Shown here one piece after another: positions 46,416 through 55,772 of a DNA stretch of 64,000 nucleotides. Source of the DNA: Caldithrix abyssi DSM 13497 (lineage in GTDB: Bacteria; Calditrichota; Calditrichia; Calditrichales; Calditrichaceae); the NCBI RefSeq assembly GCF_001886815.1, contig NZ_CP018099.1:310001-374000 (forward strand), written 5' to 3'. The position numbers and the translations under genes were made by a program. Within the stretch, counting starts at the first letter, position 1; every line of letters begins with the position of its first letter. The notes under the pieces were generated by a model. The model was not told the DNA's origin. It saw nothing but the letters and a program-made list of their open reading frames with translations, and ran no database searches.

Positions 46416-46434
46416 GTTTCATTCCCTTAAATTT

Positions 46435-46460
46435 TGAGTGCTAATTTACAAAATTTTTGA
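46435..46460 (-). promoter_or_regulatory. Putative promoter box of tsaC
   Basis: On the minus strand AAAAATTTTGTAAATTAGCAC, nearly the same as the box upstream of etfB. It lies 23-43 bases before the tsaC start. Tentative. Confidence 0.35.
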
Positions 46461-46548
46461 TCCGAATTCGAATTACAATTTGCCGTATAAGAAGTAATCC
46501 TTTAAATTTTGCTACTTTAACGCTCAAAAATGAACAGGAAGTGACTGA

Positions 46549-47424
46549 ATGACACGATTGAAAGCAGACCTGGGGTTGTTGTCGGTGACGGTTTTCTGGG
46601 GGACAACCTTCATTGTTTCCAAATTGCTGTTAAGTGAAATGTCGCTTGCGGTTTACATGTTTTACCGTATGGCAGTTGCCGCGCTGGCCATGACCTTAAT
46701 CGCTTTGAAATTTAAAAAAGCGTGGAACAAACAGGTTCTGCGACACGGTCTGATTCTTGGTGTTTTGCTTTACGCCTCTTATTTTTTTCAGATGTGGGGG
46801 ATTACGCAAACCAGCGCATCGAATGCCGGCTTCATCACGGGGCTTTCTGTTGTGCTGGTGCCCGTTCTGGGTTTTTTGTTTTATAAAGAGGAAACGCCTC
46901 TGCAGGTGTGGGGCAGCGTCATTCTGGCCGTAACGGGTCTGCTGCTGCTTTCCGGCGCCAATCCTTTTAAATGGAGCGTGGGCGATCTTAAAGTTTTGAT
47001 TTGCGCCATTATTTTTGCCTTTCACATCATTTACACCGGCAGGTTTTCACGCGTGAACAATGTTTATCTGTTAACGGCCGTGCAACTGGTGGCGATCGCC
47101 GCCTTCTCCTTTTTAGCCTTTCTGCCGGAAGTGCAAACGCTTTCGACAATATCGTTGAAAAATGTGATTTTACTGATCTACCTTGCGCTGTTCGGAACGG
47201 TGTTTACCTTTTTAATGCAGACCTCCATGCAAAGGTTTACCACGGTGGCGCGTACGGCCATTATTTTTTCCATGGAACCTGTCTTTGCCGCTCTTTTTGC
47301 CTTTTTAATCGCCGGAGAAAAACTGACCGCAGAAGGATGGCTGGGCGGCCTGTTCATTGTTCTGGCCATGGTCAATGCCGAATTTCCGTATCAGAGTTTG
47401 CGCCGTCAAAAACAAAAATCGTAA
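46549..47424 (+). CDS. EamA/DMT-family transporter
   Basis: Inner-membrane protein of 291 residues with ten predicted helices in two EamA halves. The first half has LLSVTVFWGTTFIVSKLLL and QTSASNAGFITGLSVVLVPVLGF; the second has FAFHIIYTGRF, ALFGTVFTFLMQTSMQRFT and MEPVFAALFAFLIAGEKLTAEGWLGG. The family exports metabolites or amino acids; the substrate cannot be predicted. Divergent from tsaC, 133 bases apart; ribosome site AGGAAGTG before ATG. Confidence 0.88.
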   Translation: MTRLKADLGLLSVTVFWGTTFIVSKLLLSEMSLAVYMFYRMAVAALAMTLIALKFKKAWNKQVLRHGLILGVLLYASYFFQMWGITQTSASNAGFITGLSVVLVPVLGFLFYKEETPLQVWGSVILAVTGLLLLSGANPFKWSVGDLKVLICAIIFAFHIIYTGRFSRVNNVYLLTAVQLVAIAAFSFLAFLPEVQTLSTISLKNVILLIYLALFGTVFTFLMQTSMQRFTTVARTAIIFSMEPVFAALFAFLIAGEKLTAEGWLGGLFIVLAMVNAEFPYQSLRRQKQKS

Positions 47425-47482
47425 CAATGAAATATTCTGTTCATGCGTTCCGTTTTGTAATACAGTAAAACATGGAAGCAAA

Positions 47483-48382
47483 ATGAAAGAGATTTTAAAA
47501 GGACTTGCCTTAATCAATCTGGATCAGCCGGTGGAAGGATTCCGAGATTTTATCAGCTGCTGGTTGTTGCAAAAGAACGGTTTAAACATTCTGATCGATC
47601 CGGGACCGGCTTCGACCATTTTGCATTTAACTTCGGCGCTAAACAAGGCCGGCGTTGAAAAGATCGATTTGATTTTATTGACGCACATTCACATCGACCA
47701 TGCGGGCGGCACAGGGCTTTTATTAAAGAAATTTCCCGAAGCCAGGGTCGTTTGTCATCCCAAAGCCATAAAGCATCTGATCAATCCTGAAAAACTGTGG
47801 GCCGGCTCGTTGCAGGTGCTGGGCAGCCTGGCCGAGGTGTACGGCCCGGTTGCGCCTGTTCCCCAGGCAAATCTGGGCTTTGCGCATTTGATTGAACAAA
47901 ACGGCCTGACCATCGAAGCGGTGGAAACGCCCGGGCACGCTTCGCACCATCTGGTGTACAAAATCGACGATTTGCTCTTTTTAGGCGAAGTTGCCGGCGT
48001 CAATGTTCCCCTGCAAGGTAGTTCGTATTTGCGCATTGCCACGCCGCCGGTTTTTAAATATGAGATTTATCGCGCTTCACTGCAAAAAGCGGCTCAATTA
48101 AAGGCCCAGCACTTTTGCTTTGGACATTATGGCCATCGAACCGACGGCGAACAAATTTTTACGCAGGCCTTAAATCAATTGGAATTGTGGTTATCTGTAA
48201 TTCAAAAAAATATTGAAAAAGGCGTTTTAGAAGAGGACGTTATTCTTGAACAATTGCTTCAGAAGGATGCGCAATTACAATCATTTCATTTGCTTCCTGC
48301 CGATATCCAGACTCGCGAGCGCTATTTTTGTAAAAACAGTATTAAGGGCATGATGGGCTACTTGCTGGAAGAGGATGATTAG
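47483..48382 (+). CDS. Metallo-beta-lactamase-fold hydrolase
   Basis: 299-residue MBL-fold metal hydrolase. The zinc motif is LTHIHIDHAGG (HxHxDH), followed by VETPGHASHHLVYK with the next His and later FGHYGHRTDG with the distal His. GLALINLDQPVEGFRDFISCWLLQKNGLNILIDPGP is a standard start. The reading frame is open upstream to 47357 but inside the previous gene; ATG 47483 after GAAGCAAA is the natural start. Substrate unknown; such enzymes are often thioesterases or lactonases. Confidence 0.88.
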   Translation: MKEILKGLALINLDQPVEGFRDFISCWLLQKNGLNILIDPGPASTILHLTSALNKAGVEKIDLILLTHIHIDHAGGTGLLLKKFPEARVVCHPKAIKHLINPEKLWAGSLQVLGSLAEVYGPVAPVPQANLGFAHLIEQNGLTIEAVETPGHASHHLVYKIDDLLFLGEVAGVNVPLQGSSYLRIATPPVFKYEIYRASLQKAAQLKAQHFCFGHYGHRTDGEQIFTQALNQLELWLSVIQKNIEKGVLEEDVILEQLLQKDAQLQSFHLLPADIQTRERYFCKNSIKGMMGYLLEEDD

Positions 48383-48776
48383 CTCGTAGGCTTTCAAGCT
48401 TTGCAGGGTAGCGAGGTTCATCATGTGTCAAAAAAAGCATGTAACGTAAAAACGTTAGAAAATGCCCTTTAAATGATTTAACTAACTGTTTACTGTTTTT
48501 AAAAAAAGTAGATGTTCATTTGCATTGAAATAAGTGCATACGCGAAACGCCCTTTGCCTTTTTAATGAAACTTGTGGATGATTGGCTTCAAAATTTTTTT
48601 CAAGGCACAAACGGTAAAACGCTGGGCCCTTAAAATCCTGTGGATTAGTCTTCGCGAGGCGCCGGAAGCTTCCGCATTAGCAACATCTATCGTTTCACAA
48701 TCCTTCAGAATAGCATTGACCAATACAGCGCAAAAGAGAGCGGCTGGTTGAACTCCCCTGTCTGTGAAAGCGCGCT
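48383..48776. other. Gene-free stretch between convergent genes
   Basis: Between the MBL gene (plus) and acyl-CoA ligase (minus), both ending here. I see no RNA gene, repeat or convincing terminator; base composition is AT-rich in the first part. No supported frame. Confidence 0.6.
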
Positions 48777-50333
48777 CTACTGTTTTTGCTTTTCCTCTTC
48801 CACCAACTTCAGCTTCTGAATTTTGCCCGATTTATTCTTGGGCAAATTTTCTCTGAATTCAAAATATTTGGGGATTTTATAACTGGCCAGACGCTTTGCC
48901 AGAAAATTGCGCAAGGTTTCTTCCATGTTGGAAGATTCTCGATCTTTTAAAACAACAAAAGCCTTCGGCGCTTCGCCCAGAGTGTCATCAGCCACGCCGA
49001 TCACCGCCGCATCGGCAACCTGAGGGTGCTCATATAGCGCGTCTTCAATCTCTTTGGCGCTGGCCCGATTCCCGCCAATTTTAATCATATCCTTGCTGCG
49101 TCCCACCACATAAATAAACCCCTCTTCATCCATTACGCCCAGATCGCCCGTATAATACAATCCGTGCTTTAACACCTTACGCGTTTCTTCCGGATGATTC
49201 CAGTAACCGAGCATAATATTGGCGCCACGGGCTACAATTTCGCCCTGGGTTTCGGGAGGCAAGCGGTTACCATTAGCATCGGCAATGAACAAATCCACAT
49301 TGGGGATGCCCTTGCCAATCGAGCCCCATTTGCGGGGTAACTCTTCAGGGTCCAGATACGACAGGCGCGCCGACGCTTCGGTTGCGCCATACATTATAAA
49401 CAATTTAGCCGGCGCAAAGACCTGCGCCACCTCTTTTTGCACCGCCGGGGCCATGGCGCCGCCGGCCTGGGTAACATAGCGCAATGAATCAAACTGCATT
49501 TTGCGCACATTGGAACGGTGCAGTAAAATGGTAAACGTGGAGGGCACGCCGGAAAATCCGGTTACCTTTTGTTCCTGCATGGTCTTTAAAACCACATTAG
49601 GAAACATAAAGCGATTGTCAACGACTACCGATCCGCCTACAAAAAAGTGCGTGTTAAGTAAAGATTTACCATAAATATAATAAAAAGGCAAAACCACCAT
49701 AATTCGGTCGTCCGCCGTCAACTCAAGATAATCGACAATGGAGCGCGTATTGGTAACTATATTTAAATGCGTTAAGGTGGCGCCGCGCGGTTGCCCCGTA
49801 CTGCCCGAGGTATAAACAATAGAGGCCACATCCAGGTCGATGATTCGCCGGTGAATAAGTTCGGAAGGAAAACTTTGACACGCTTCCGGTAAAGATTTGA
49901 TTTTGGGATTAGAACTCTCATTTTTAAGTTTACCGGAATTCCAGACAATAAAATGAGTTAAATAATCTTTTTCGATTAAAGACTGCAAACGTTTATAAAA
50001 TTTTTGTCCCACAATTAAATTCTGCACATCGCAATCCTGAAGAATATAATCGACATTCATTGCCGTGGCCTCGGTATTTAAGGCCACCGTAATGGCTCCG
50101 ATTTTAAGAATGGCGTAATAGGTAATCACATATTCTACCGAATTCTCAATGTAAAAGGCAACACGATCGCCTTTTCGTACGCCAAGATCGATTAAGAAAC
50201 GGGCCAGCTGATTGGCATGGCGCTCGATGTAAGCGAAGGTGTACCACCGATTGTTAACAAAAAAGGCGTCTTTGTCCGGATAGCGTTGCGCGCTGTCTTC
50301 GAGAAACGAGTGTACAAACTTTGTATGTGCCAT
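48777..50333 (-). CDS. Acyl-CoA synthetase/AMP-dependent ligase
   Basis: ANL-superfamily ligase of about 518 residues, activating a fatty or other organic acid to its CoA ester. Motifs: the P-loop IVYTSGSTGQPRGATLTH, the A5-like MYGATEASARLSYL, the hinge LYYTGDLGVMDEEGFIYVVGRSKDMIKIGG and the catalytic Lys near the end in PKNKSGKIQKLKL. ATG 50333 (AAGGACAGACC before it) is preferred to ATG 50366, which has only AGGA directly adjacent. It is 50 bases downstream of the sensor kinase. It may supply substrate for the beta-oxidation genes or be a pathway-specific ligase. Confidence 0.85.
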   Translation of the reverse strand: MAHTKFVHSFLEDSAQRYPDKDAFFVNNRWYTFAYIERHANQLARFLIDLGVRKGDRVAFYIENSVEYVITYYAILKIGAITVALNTEATAMNVDYILQDCDVQNLIVGQKFYKRLQSLIEKDYLTHFIVWNSGKLKNESSNPKIKSLPEACQSFPSELIHRRIIDLDVASIVYTSGSTGQPRGATLTHLNIVTNTRSIVDYLELTADDRIMVVLPFYYIYGKSLLNTHFFVGGSVVVDNRFMFPNVVLKTMQEQKVTGFSGVPSTFTILLHRSNVRKMQFDSLRYVTQAGGAMAPAVQKEVAQVFAPAKLFIMYGATEASARLSYLDPEELPRKWGSIGKGIPNVDLFIADANGNRLPPETQGEIVARGANIMLGYWNHPEETRKVLKHGLYYTGDLGVMDEEGFIYVVGRSKDMIKIGGNRASAKEIEDALYEHPQVADAAVIGVADDTLGEAPKAFVVLKDRESSNMEETLRNFLAKRLASYKIPKYFEFRENLPKNKSGKIQKLKLVEEEKQKQ

Positions 50334-50383
50334 GGTCTGTCCTTTTTTTAGAAGCTTACGTTTCATTCCTGAAGTTAAGGGAT

Positions 50384-53300
50384 TTAACTATTTTTTGCAT
50401 TTTTTAAATAGTGGTTAATTTTCTCTTCCAGCATTTTCATGTTAATCGGCTTGGAAAGGTAATCGTCCATTCCCGCTTCCAGACAGCGATCGCGGTCTTC
50501 TTTCTGGGCGTGTGCGGTCATGGCAATAATCGGGATGTGTTCTTCGGTATTTAACTCTTTAACGCGAATTTTTTGTGCGGTTCGTAAACCATCCAGCACC
50601 GGCATCTGCACGTCCAGCAAAACCAGGTCATATTTTTTATTCTTCATCATATCAAGCGCTTCCTGCCCATGGTTGGCCACTTCTACCTTGTAGCCCATAT
50701 TTTCAACCATGCGCTTGGCCACACGTTGATTGATAACGTTGTCTTCTACCAATAAAATCGTTACTTCGTCCTCTTTCGTCTCCTTTTGCGGTTCGGATTC
50801 TTTGATCATCATTTCAGAACTTAAGCGCGGTTGCTCATGAGTAAGAAACAACGAAAAATCGGGCAGCTCCTCAACTTTTTGATCCTTGACCTTGGGAAAC
50901 GTCAGCTCAAATTCAAAAGTCGTTCCCACATCTGGCTGGCTGGCCACCTTAATTTTGCTTCCCATCATCTCGATTAATCTGGAGGTAATGGTAAGCCCCA
51001 ATCCCGTACCGCCAAATTTACGCGTTAATGATGAATCTACCTGTTCAAAAGAGTTAAAGATTTTATCAATCTTATCTTGAGGAATTCCGATGCCCGTATC
51101 CTGAACCACAAAGAGAAAATCTATTTCATTTTCGCTTTCATTTTTCTTGATTACTTTAAGCGTCACGCTTCCTTTTTCTGTAAATTTTATGGCATTGCCG
51201 ATCAGATTAATCAATACCTGCCCCAAGCGCGTGGGATCGCCTTTTACATGTTTGGGGTTATTTTTATCCCATTCCAGTTTAAACGTCAGGCCTTTTTGCC
51301 GGGCCATTATGGAAAAAGCATTGGCGATGTGCGTTACCAGTTGTTCCAGATCAAAAGGAATGAACTCCAATTCCAGCTTTCCGGATTCAATTTTGCTGAA
51401 ATCCAGAATCTGATTGATGATTTTCAAAAGTTCCCTGGCCGAAAATTTTACCGTTTGTAAAAACTCTTTTTGCGTTTCGTTAAGGTTTGACTGATCCATT
51501 AGATCGATCAGCCCGATAATGGCGTTGAGCGGAGTCCGCAATTCATGACTCATATTAGCGATAAATTCCGATTTGGCTTTATTCGATGCTTCGGCCTGAA
51601 TAATGGCATGGCGCAAACGAGATTCGGTTTCCTTTAACTCTGTAATATCAATGGCCACGCCTAAAGCCCCTTCGATCTTATTCTTTCCATCCTTAATAGG
51701 GGAAAACCAGAAGCGGTAATATTTTTTGCCCAATTTCCGGATGCTTTCAAAGGACTCTCCATTAAGCGCTCTTCTACAGTCTTCTTCTAATCCGCTTCCG
51801 CTATGAGATTGACGACAGATATTTTGACCGACAAGCGGCTTAAATTCTTCCTCCAGTTCATTTAATCCCCGCCCCTGGGCAAAAGTTACCGTGCCTTTGG
51901 TATCAATCAAAAATAAAATGATGGGTGTGTTACTTATAATGGTTTTTAGCTGAAATTCACTTTTTTCCAGGTGCCCGGCTATTTTTTTTCGGGCGCGACG
52001 TTCATAATACAATTGAGTGGAAATTAAGATCATCAATACAAACAAAGAAGCCAGCAGAATGATCAGCCATTTTGAGAGATACCAGGGAGCGTTTATGCGC
52101 AACGGCAGGCTAAAAACAGGGCTCCAGGCTTTTCCTATTTGCCTTGCCCGTATCTGAAGTTCAAAATTGCCTATGGGTAAATTACTTACTAAAATTTCTG
52201 AGCGAGCGTCTGGCGCCGACCAGGTATTGTTAACGCCCGGAATCCGCCATTGATACTCAACCTTGTGCGCAGGGAACATCAAAGCGGCAACCAATACCCT
52301 TAATGTCGTTTTATATTCCAGCCCTTGTTTTAAGTCTTTTAGAGAAAGATGGTGCGCTTCGTTAATAATCAGATCAACGATTTGAGGGGAAGAGGTTTTT
52401 TTGATTGTAAAAGAATCCATTTGTTGCCGATATATTCCGTCGTAAGTTCCAAAATAGATTTTATCCTGAGTATCCAGGGCGACGGAGCGGAAGGCAAACG
52501 TCTGATTTTCGAATCCAGCCAGATCGTCAAAATATATTTTAACGGTGTCCATGATGCAGTAGGCGCCGTGATCCGTGCCCACCCAAAGGCGATTTTGCCG
52601 ATCAACCAGCACCGAACGCGCCGCCCGCTTTCTGTCCAGTCGTAAAATGCTTGCTGTTGTGTTTTTGATTTTGATGATTCCAAGGTTTGAGGCCAGAAAA
52701 ATGGTAGAATCCTGAGCCGAAAGCGCAATGTCGTAAACCACAGGCGTAATATTTTCCAATTTGTTTAAGGGTAAACTAAGATTCACCAACTTTTTTTGGT
52801 TTAAACGGTATTCATAAAGATAGGTTGAATCGCCGCTACCTCCGATGTATAATTTATTTGAGAAGGCCTTTACCACAACAGGAAATCCCTGCAACCCCGA
52901 TCGTTCGTCCACAACTTCAATGTTTTTGGGCGGACGTAAGCGTGTTAAACCCTTAAAATCGCCCTGGGTAATCCAGATGGTATTGTCACGATCAGTTGCC
53001 AGAGAAAAAACCGTATGATTTGTAACAAGCGGAATGTTGCGCCTAAGTCCTTTTCTGAGCAACGTGATATTTCCGTTAAAATTTCCCAGAACAATTTCTC
53101 TTGAATTCACTCCGATGGTTGAGAATAAGGCGTCTGAGCTTTTGAGACGTAATTTTAATTGATAACGTCCGGGATGTTCCGATAGTTGATAGACTTCCTG
53201 GCCGTTTGTTGCAACAATGTGTTTTTGCCCGTCATACGCCAGGTTTTGAATGGCGTAATTCGAAAATCCAACAATTTTTTCAAAAAACGGCTTATAAATT

Positions 53301-54259
53301 AAGGCCACGCCGTTATCGCTGCCTGCCCAGATTTCCCCGCCCTTTGAAACATACAGATCATTAATCACCTTGAATTTCAATTTATCAAAAGATATTACAG
53401 CGGAGCTTTTTTGCCAGTCGGGCGAGTAATATAAACCGGAACCGGACGTTCCCATCCACAGATATCCTGCCCGATCTATGGTCAGCGACAGCACATTTTT
53501 TATTTTAAAACGCAGTCGAGCCCGGAGCGCTGTAGGGTCGCTAAAAGAAAGCTCGTAAACGCCCTGCGAAGTGGCTAAAAAGCAACGATCGTTTTCAAGT
53601 TTATACACATCGTTTATGGCGTAGAAGGGGGAACGCGATTTTATGCTAACCTGAATAAAACTATCCGATTTGCTGTCGTAAAAAAAAGCAAAACCGGATT
53701 GTGAAAGAAGCAGTAAATCCTGTCGTTCATTTTCCAGGAAGAAAAAAGAGTTTAAATAACTTTTTGATTCAACGTAGTCCGGAAAACGGTAGCGTTTAAT
53801 TTTATTGCCTGGTAAAATGCGCGCTACAGAATTCGGCTCGCTGATCCATAAATTATTTTTATGGTCGCGGTAAATCGATTTTGGATAATATAAAGCGCTG
53901 TCGCTCAAGTCAGGCGATGTTTTGAATATGGGCGTAATGTCAACCTTAATGGAGCGTTCTTTCACTAAAACAAGGCCCTGGTCGGTGCAAACCATTAAGG
54001 TATCCTTTTTTAAAGGGAAGATGCTTTTTACATACCTGCTGGGCAGTTGTCTGTCAAACACTTTAAATCTTAAGCCGTCAAAGCGCGCCAGTCCTCCGTC
54101 GGTTGCAAACCAGACAAACCCTAAGTTGTCCTGGATGGTTTGCTTGATCAGGTCCGAAGGCAGCCCGTCTTCATAATTGTAGTATTCAACAGAAAATTTT
54201 TGGGCAAACAAAGTACTGCTTAAAACTAACAGCCAGACAAAAATTTGATTTTTTTTCAT
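50384..54259 (-). CDS. Hybrid sensor histidine kinase with periplasmic two-propeller sensor and receiver
   Basis: Membrane sensor of 1291 residues of the hybrid two-component type. Signal peptide ends LFAQ; two 7-bladed Reg_prop propellers (about 25-640; blades such as GYLWMGTSGSGLYY and RLWVGTDHGAYCI), a Y_Y_Y Ig-like domain (about 640-710), one membrane helix (about 712-735), a PAS domain (about 755-860), HisKA with His905 in HELRTPLN, HATPase (about 950-1080, DTGIGIPQDKIDKIF and GGTGLGLTI) and a receiver with Asp1216 in LLDVQMPVLDG. Unlike Bacteroides HTCS there is no AraC output domain, so a separate regulator must act. Ligand unknown; a glycan or breakdown product is usual for this layout. 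Confidence 0.9.
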   Translation of the reverse strand: MKKNQIFVWLLVLSSTLFAQKFSVEYYNYEDGLPSDLIKQTIQDNLGFVWFATDGGLARFDGLRFKVFDRQLPSRYVKSIFPLKKDTLMVCTDQGLVLVKERSIKVDITPIFKTSPDLSDSALYYPKSIYRDHKNNLWISEPNSVARILPGNKIKRYRFPDYVESKSYLNSFFFLENERQDLLLLSQSGFAFFYDSKSDSFIQVSIKSRSPFYAINDVYKLENDRCFLATSQGVYELSFSDPTALRARLRFKIKNVLSLTIDRAGYLWMGTSGSGLYYSPDWQKSSAVISFDKLKFKVINDLYVSKGGEIWAGSDNGVALIYKPFFEKIVGFSNYAIQNLAYDGQKHIVATNGQEVYQLSEHPGRYQLKLRLKSSDALFSTIGVNSREIVLGNFNGNITLLRKGLRRNIPLVTNHTVFSLATDRDNTIWITQGDFKGLTRLRPPKNIEVVDERSGLQGFPVVVKAFSNKLYIGGSGDSTYLYEYRLNQKKLVNLSLPLNKLENITPVVYDIALSAQDSTIFLASNLGIIKIKNTTASILRLDRKRAARSVLVDRQNRLWVGTDHGAYCIMDTVKIYFDDLAGFENQTFAFRSVALDTQDKIYFGTYDGIYRQQMDSFTIKKTSSPQIVDLIINEAHHLSLKDLKQGLEYKTTLRVLVAALMFPAHKVEYQWRIPGVNNTWSAPDARSEILVSNLPIGNFELQIRARQIGKAWSPVFSLPLRINAPWYLSKWLIILLASLFVLMILISTQLYYERRARKKIAGHLEKSEFQLKTIISNTPIILFLIDTKGTVTFAQGRGLNELEEEFKPLVGQNICRQSHSGSGLEEDCRRALNGESFESIRKLGKKYYRFWFSPIKDGKNKIEGALGVAIDITELKETESRLRHAIIQAEASNKAKSEFIANMSHELRTPLNAIIGLIDLMDQSNLNETQKEFLQTVKFSARELLKIINQILDFSKIESGKLELEFIPFDLEQLVTHIANAFSIMARQKGLTFKLEWDKNNPKHVKGDPTRLGQVLINLIGNAIKFTEKGSVTLKVIKKNESENEIDFLFVVQDTGIGIPQDKIDKIFNSFEQVDSSLTRKFGGTGLGLTITSRLIEMMGSKIKVASQPDVGTTFEFELTFPKVKDQKVEELPDFSLFLTHEQPRLSSEMMIKESEPQKETKEDEVTILLVEDNVINQRVAKRMVENMGYKVEVANHGQEALDMMKNKKYDLVLLDVQMPVLDGLRTAQKIRVKELNTEEHIPIIAMTAHAQKEDRDRCLEAGMDDYLSKPINMKMLEEKINHYLKNAKNS

Positions 54260-54466
54260 ATAAATTGATTCCAGCGTTTTAGTTCGTTTAAAAACGTTAT
54301 CGACCTGCTTTATGGTTTATTTAACATTTTCAGGAATGATAGAAAAAATCTTTACCATCATTTTTTTCGATTTAAAAACGAGATAACGCGCCATAAAAGA
54401 TTTGAATTGCAATAGCGAAACGAGTAAGTTTAACGTTTTAAAATTAAAGAAATAGAAAGGTGGATC

Positions 54467-55300
54467 ATGCAAAGAATTCGCATTGCACACAGTCCTGACT
54501 CTGATGATGCGTTTATGTTTTATGCCCTGGCCAAAGAAAAGATTGATACCGGGGGTTTTGTTTTTGAACATATCTTAAAAGATATTCAGACGCTAAACGA
54601 AGAGGCATTAAGAGGCGTTTATGAAGTTTCGGCCATTTCCATCCATGCCTATCCCAAAGTTGCGGATAAATACATGCTACTGCCGACCGGTAGTTCCATG
54701 GGAGATCAATACGGCCCGATGATTATAGCCAAACAGAACTTAACTAAAGAGGACCTGAAGCAAAAAGTCATTGCCGTTCCTGGCGAAATGACAACGGCTT
54801 TTCTGGCTTTAAAGCTCTTTCTTCCTGAGGCCCAATACAAAGTTGTGCCGTTTGATCAGATCATGCCTGCCGTTCTGGAAGATCAATTTGAGGCGGGATT
54901 AATCATCCATGAGGGGCAGCTAACCTATTCCGAAAAAGGACTGGTTAAAATTGTTGATCTGGGGGAATGGTGGTATGAAGATACCGGCCTGCCGCTGCCG
55001 CTGGGCGGTAATGTAATCCGTAAAGATCTGGGGCTGGAGACGATGAAAAAAGTTTCCCGTTTAATCCGTCAAAGCATCCAATATTCGCTGGATCACCGTG
55101 AAGAAGCGCTGGAATATGCGCTGCAGTTTGCCGGCGATATGGCCTCTGATCTGGCAGACCGTTTTGTGGGTATGTACGTAAACCACTGGACGCTCGATTA
55201 CGGCGACATTGGGCGAAAAGCTGTGAGAACTCTGCTGCAAAGAGGATTTGAAGCCGGGATCATCAAAAACAGGCCGCAGGTGGAGTTTCTGGAAGATTAG
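54467..55300 (+). CDS. MqnA/MqnD-family protein (menaquinone futalosine pathway type)
   Basis: 277 residues with a periplasmic-binding-protein-like fold used as an enzyme in this family. Start RIRIAHSPDSDDAFMFYAL corresponds to the SPCPNDTF region of MqnD (1,4-dihydroxy-6-naphthoate synthase), with Cys-Pro replaced by Asp-Ser; the following DIQTLNEEALRGVYEVSAIS, GDQYGPMIIAK and PGEMTTAFLALKLF fit the family. A YYEDTGLPLPLGG-type substrate pocket segment is present. It has no signal peptide, so it is not a transport protein. It may take part in menaquinone synthesis, the quinone for anaerobic chains, or be a paralogue. AGAAAGGTGG precedes ATG. Confidence 0.75.
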   Translation: MQRIRIAHSPDSDDAFMFYALAKEKIDTGGFVFEHILKDIQTLNEEALRGVYEVSAISIHAYPKVADKYMLLPTGSSMGDQYGPMIIAKQNLTKEDLKQKVIAVPGEMTTAFLALKLFLPEAQYKVVPFDQIMPAVLEDQFEAGLIIHEGQLTYSEKGLVKIVDLGEWWYEDTGLPLPLGGNVIRKDLGLETMKKVSRLIRQSIQYSLDHREEALEYALQFAGDMASDLADRFVGMYVNHWTLDYGDIGRKAVRTLLQRGFEAGIIKNRPQVEFLED

Positions 55301-55373
55301 AATACTTCCTTCGAAAAATGTAATGCCTTAGCGTGCGAAAATTTTTGTGCTGTTTTAAAAACTCATCCCCCAA

Positions 55374-55555
55374 CCCGGGGCTGTCCCAAAAGTCAAAGAC
55401 AATGTATTTTTATAAAGTTTTTTCTTTCCCTCACCCCCTTTAGTTCCCCCTCTCCCGAAAATCGGGAGAGGGGGAAAGGGGGTGAGGGCTATTGTAAACT
55501 TTTACCTATATTTGCATAAAAATACATTTAATGTCGCTTTTGAGACACCCTCGGG
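55374..55555. mobile_element. MITE-like element with terminal inverted repeats
   Basis: 182 bp. Left end CCCGGGGCTGTCCCAAAAG and, reading the other strand, right end CCCGAGGGTGTCTCAAAAG match at 16 of 19 bases; the similarity runs on into AATGTATTTTTAT on both sides (about 55401-55413 and 55516-55529). In the centre is an almost perfect 61-base palindrome (55428-55488) of the CCCTCACCCCC...GGGGGTGAGGG type. No coding capacity. The GGGGCTGTCCCAAAA ends resemble those of IS families, so it would be moved by a transposase coded elsewhere. Confidence 0.7.
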
Positions 55556-55716
55556 CGTAAATAGCGCCGATTTGCTTGGCTCTTTAGTCTCAGAATTGTT
55601 TGTTTAATCATTTTCTGCGATTATTGGCGTAATCTACGAGAAAATTACTTTGCGCACGTTGCGGTTGATTTTGGTTGCGGCTTCGCTGCCTTAGTTAGCT
55701 GCCAGGCAAATATCCA

Positions 55717-55770
55717 TAAAAAATTTGCCCTTTCCCCGAAGCGCATCGACTTTGCGGAAAGGGCTTTTTT
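55717..55770 (-). terminator. Bidirectional terminator below the 19-heme cytochrome gene
   Basis: Stem GCCCTTTCC / GGAAAGGGC around a GC-rich loop, with A-rich sequence at 55717-55726 and TTTTTTT at 55764-55770, so it can end transcripts from either side. Lies 3 bases past the cytochrome stop. Confidence 0.8.
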
Positions 55771-55772
55771 TA

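Larger units (their letters stand above)
55301..55772. other. Intergenic stretch with a MITE-like element and a terminator
   Basis: No gene. It holds the 182-bp repeat element (55374-55555) and a bidirectional hairpin (55717-55770) at the end of the multiheme cytochrome gene. The rest, 55556-55716, is plain sequence without a recognisable feature. Confidence 0.7.

Noticed and set aside
47357-47482. N-terminal extension of the MBL hydrolase
   Set aside because: It overlaps the EamA transporter and lacks a ribosome site; ATG 47483 fits the family start.
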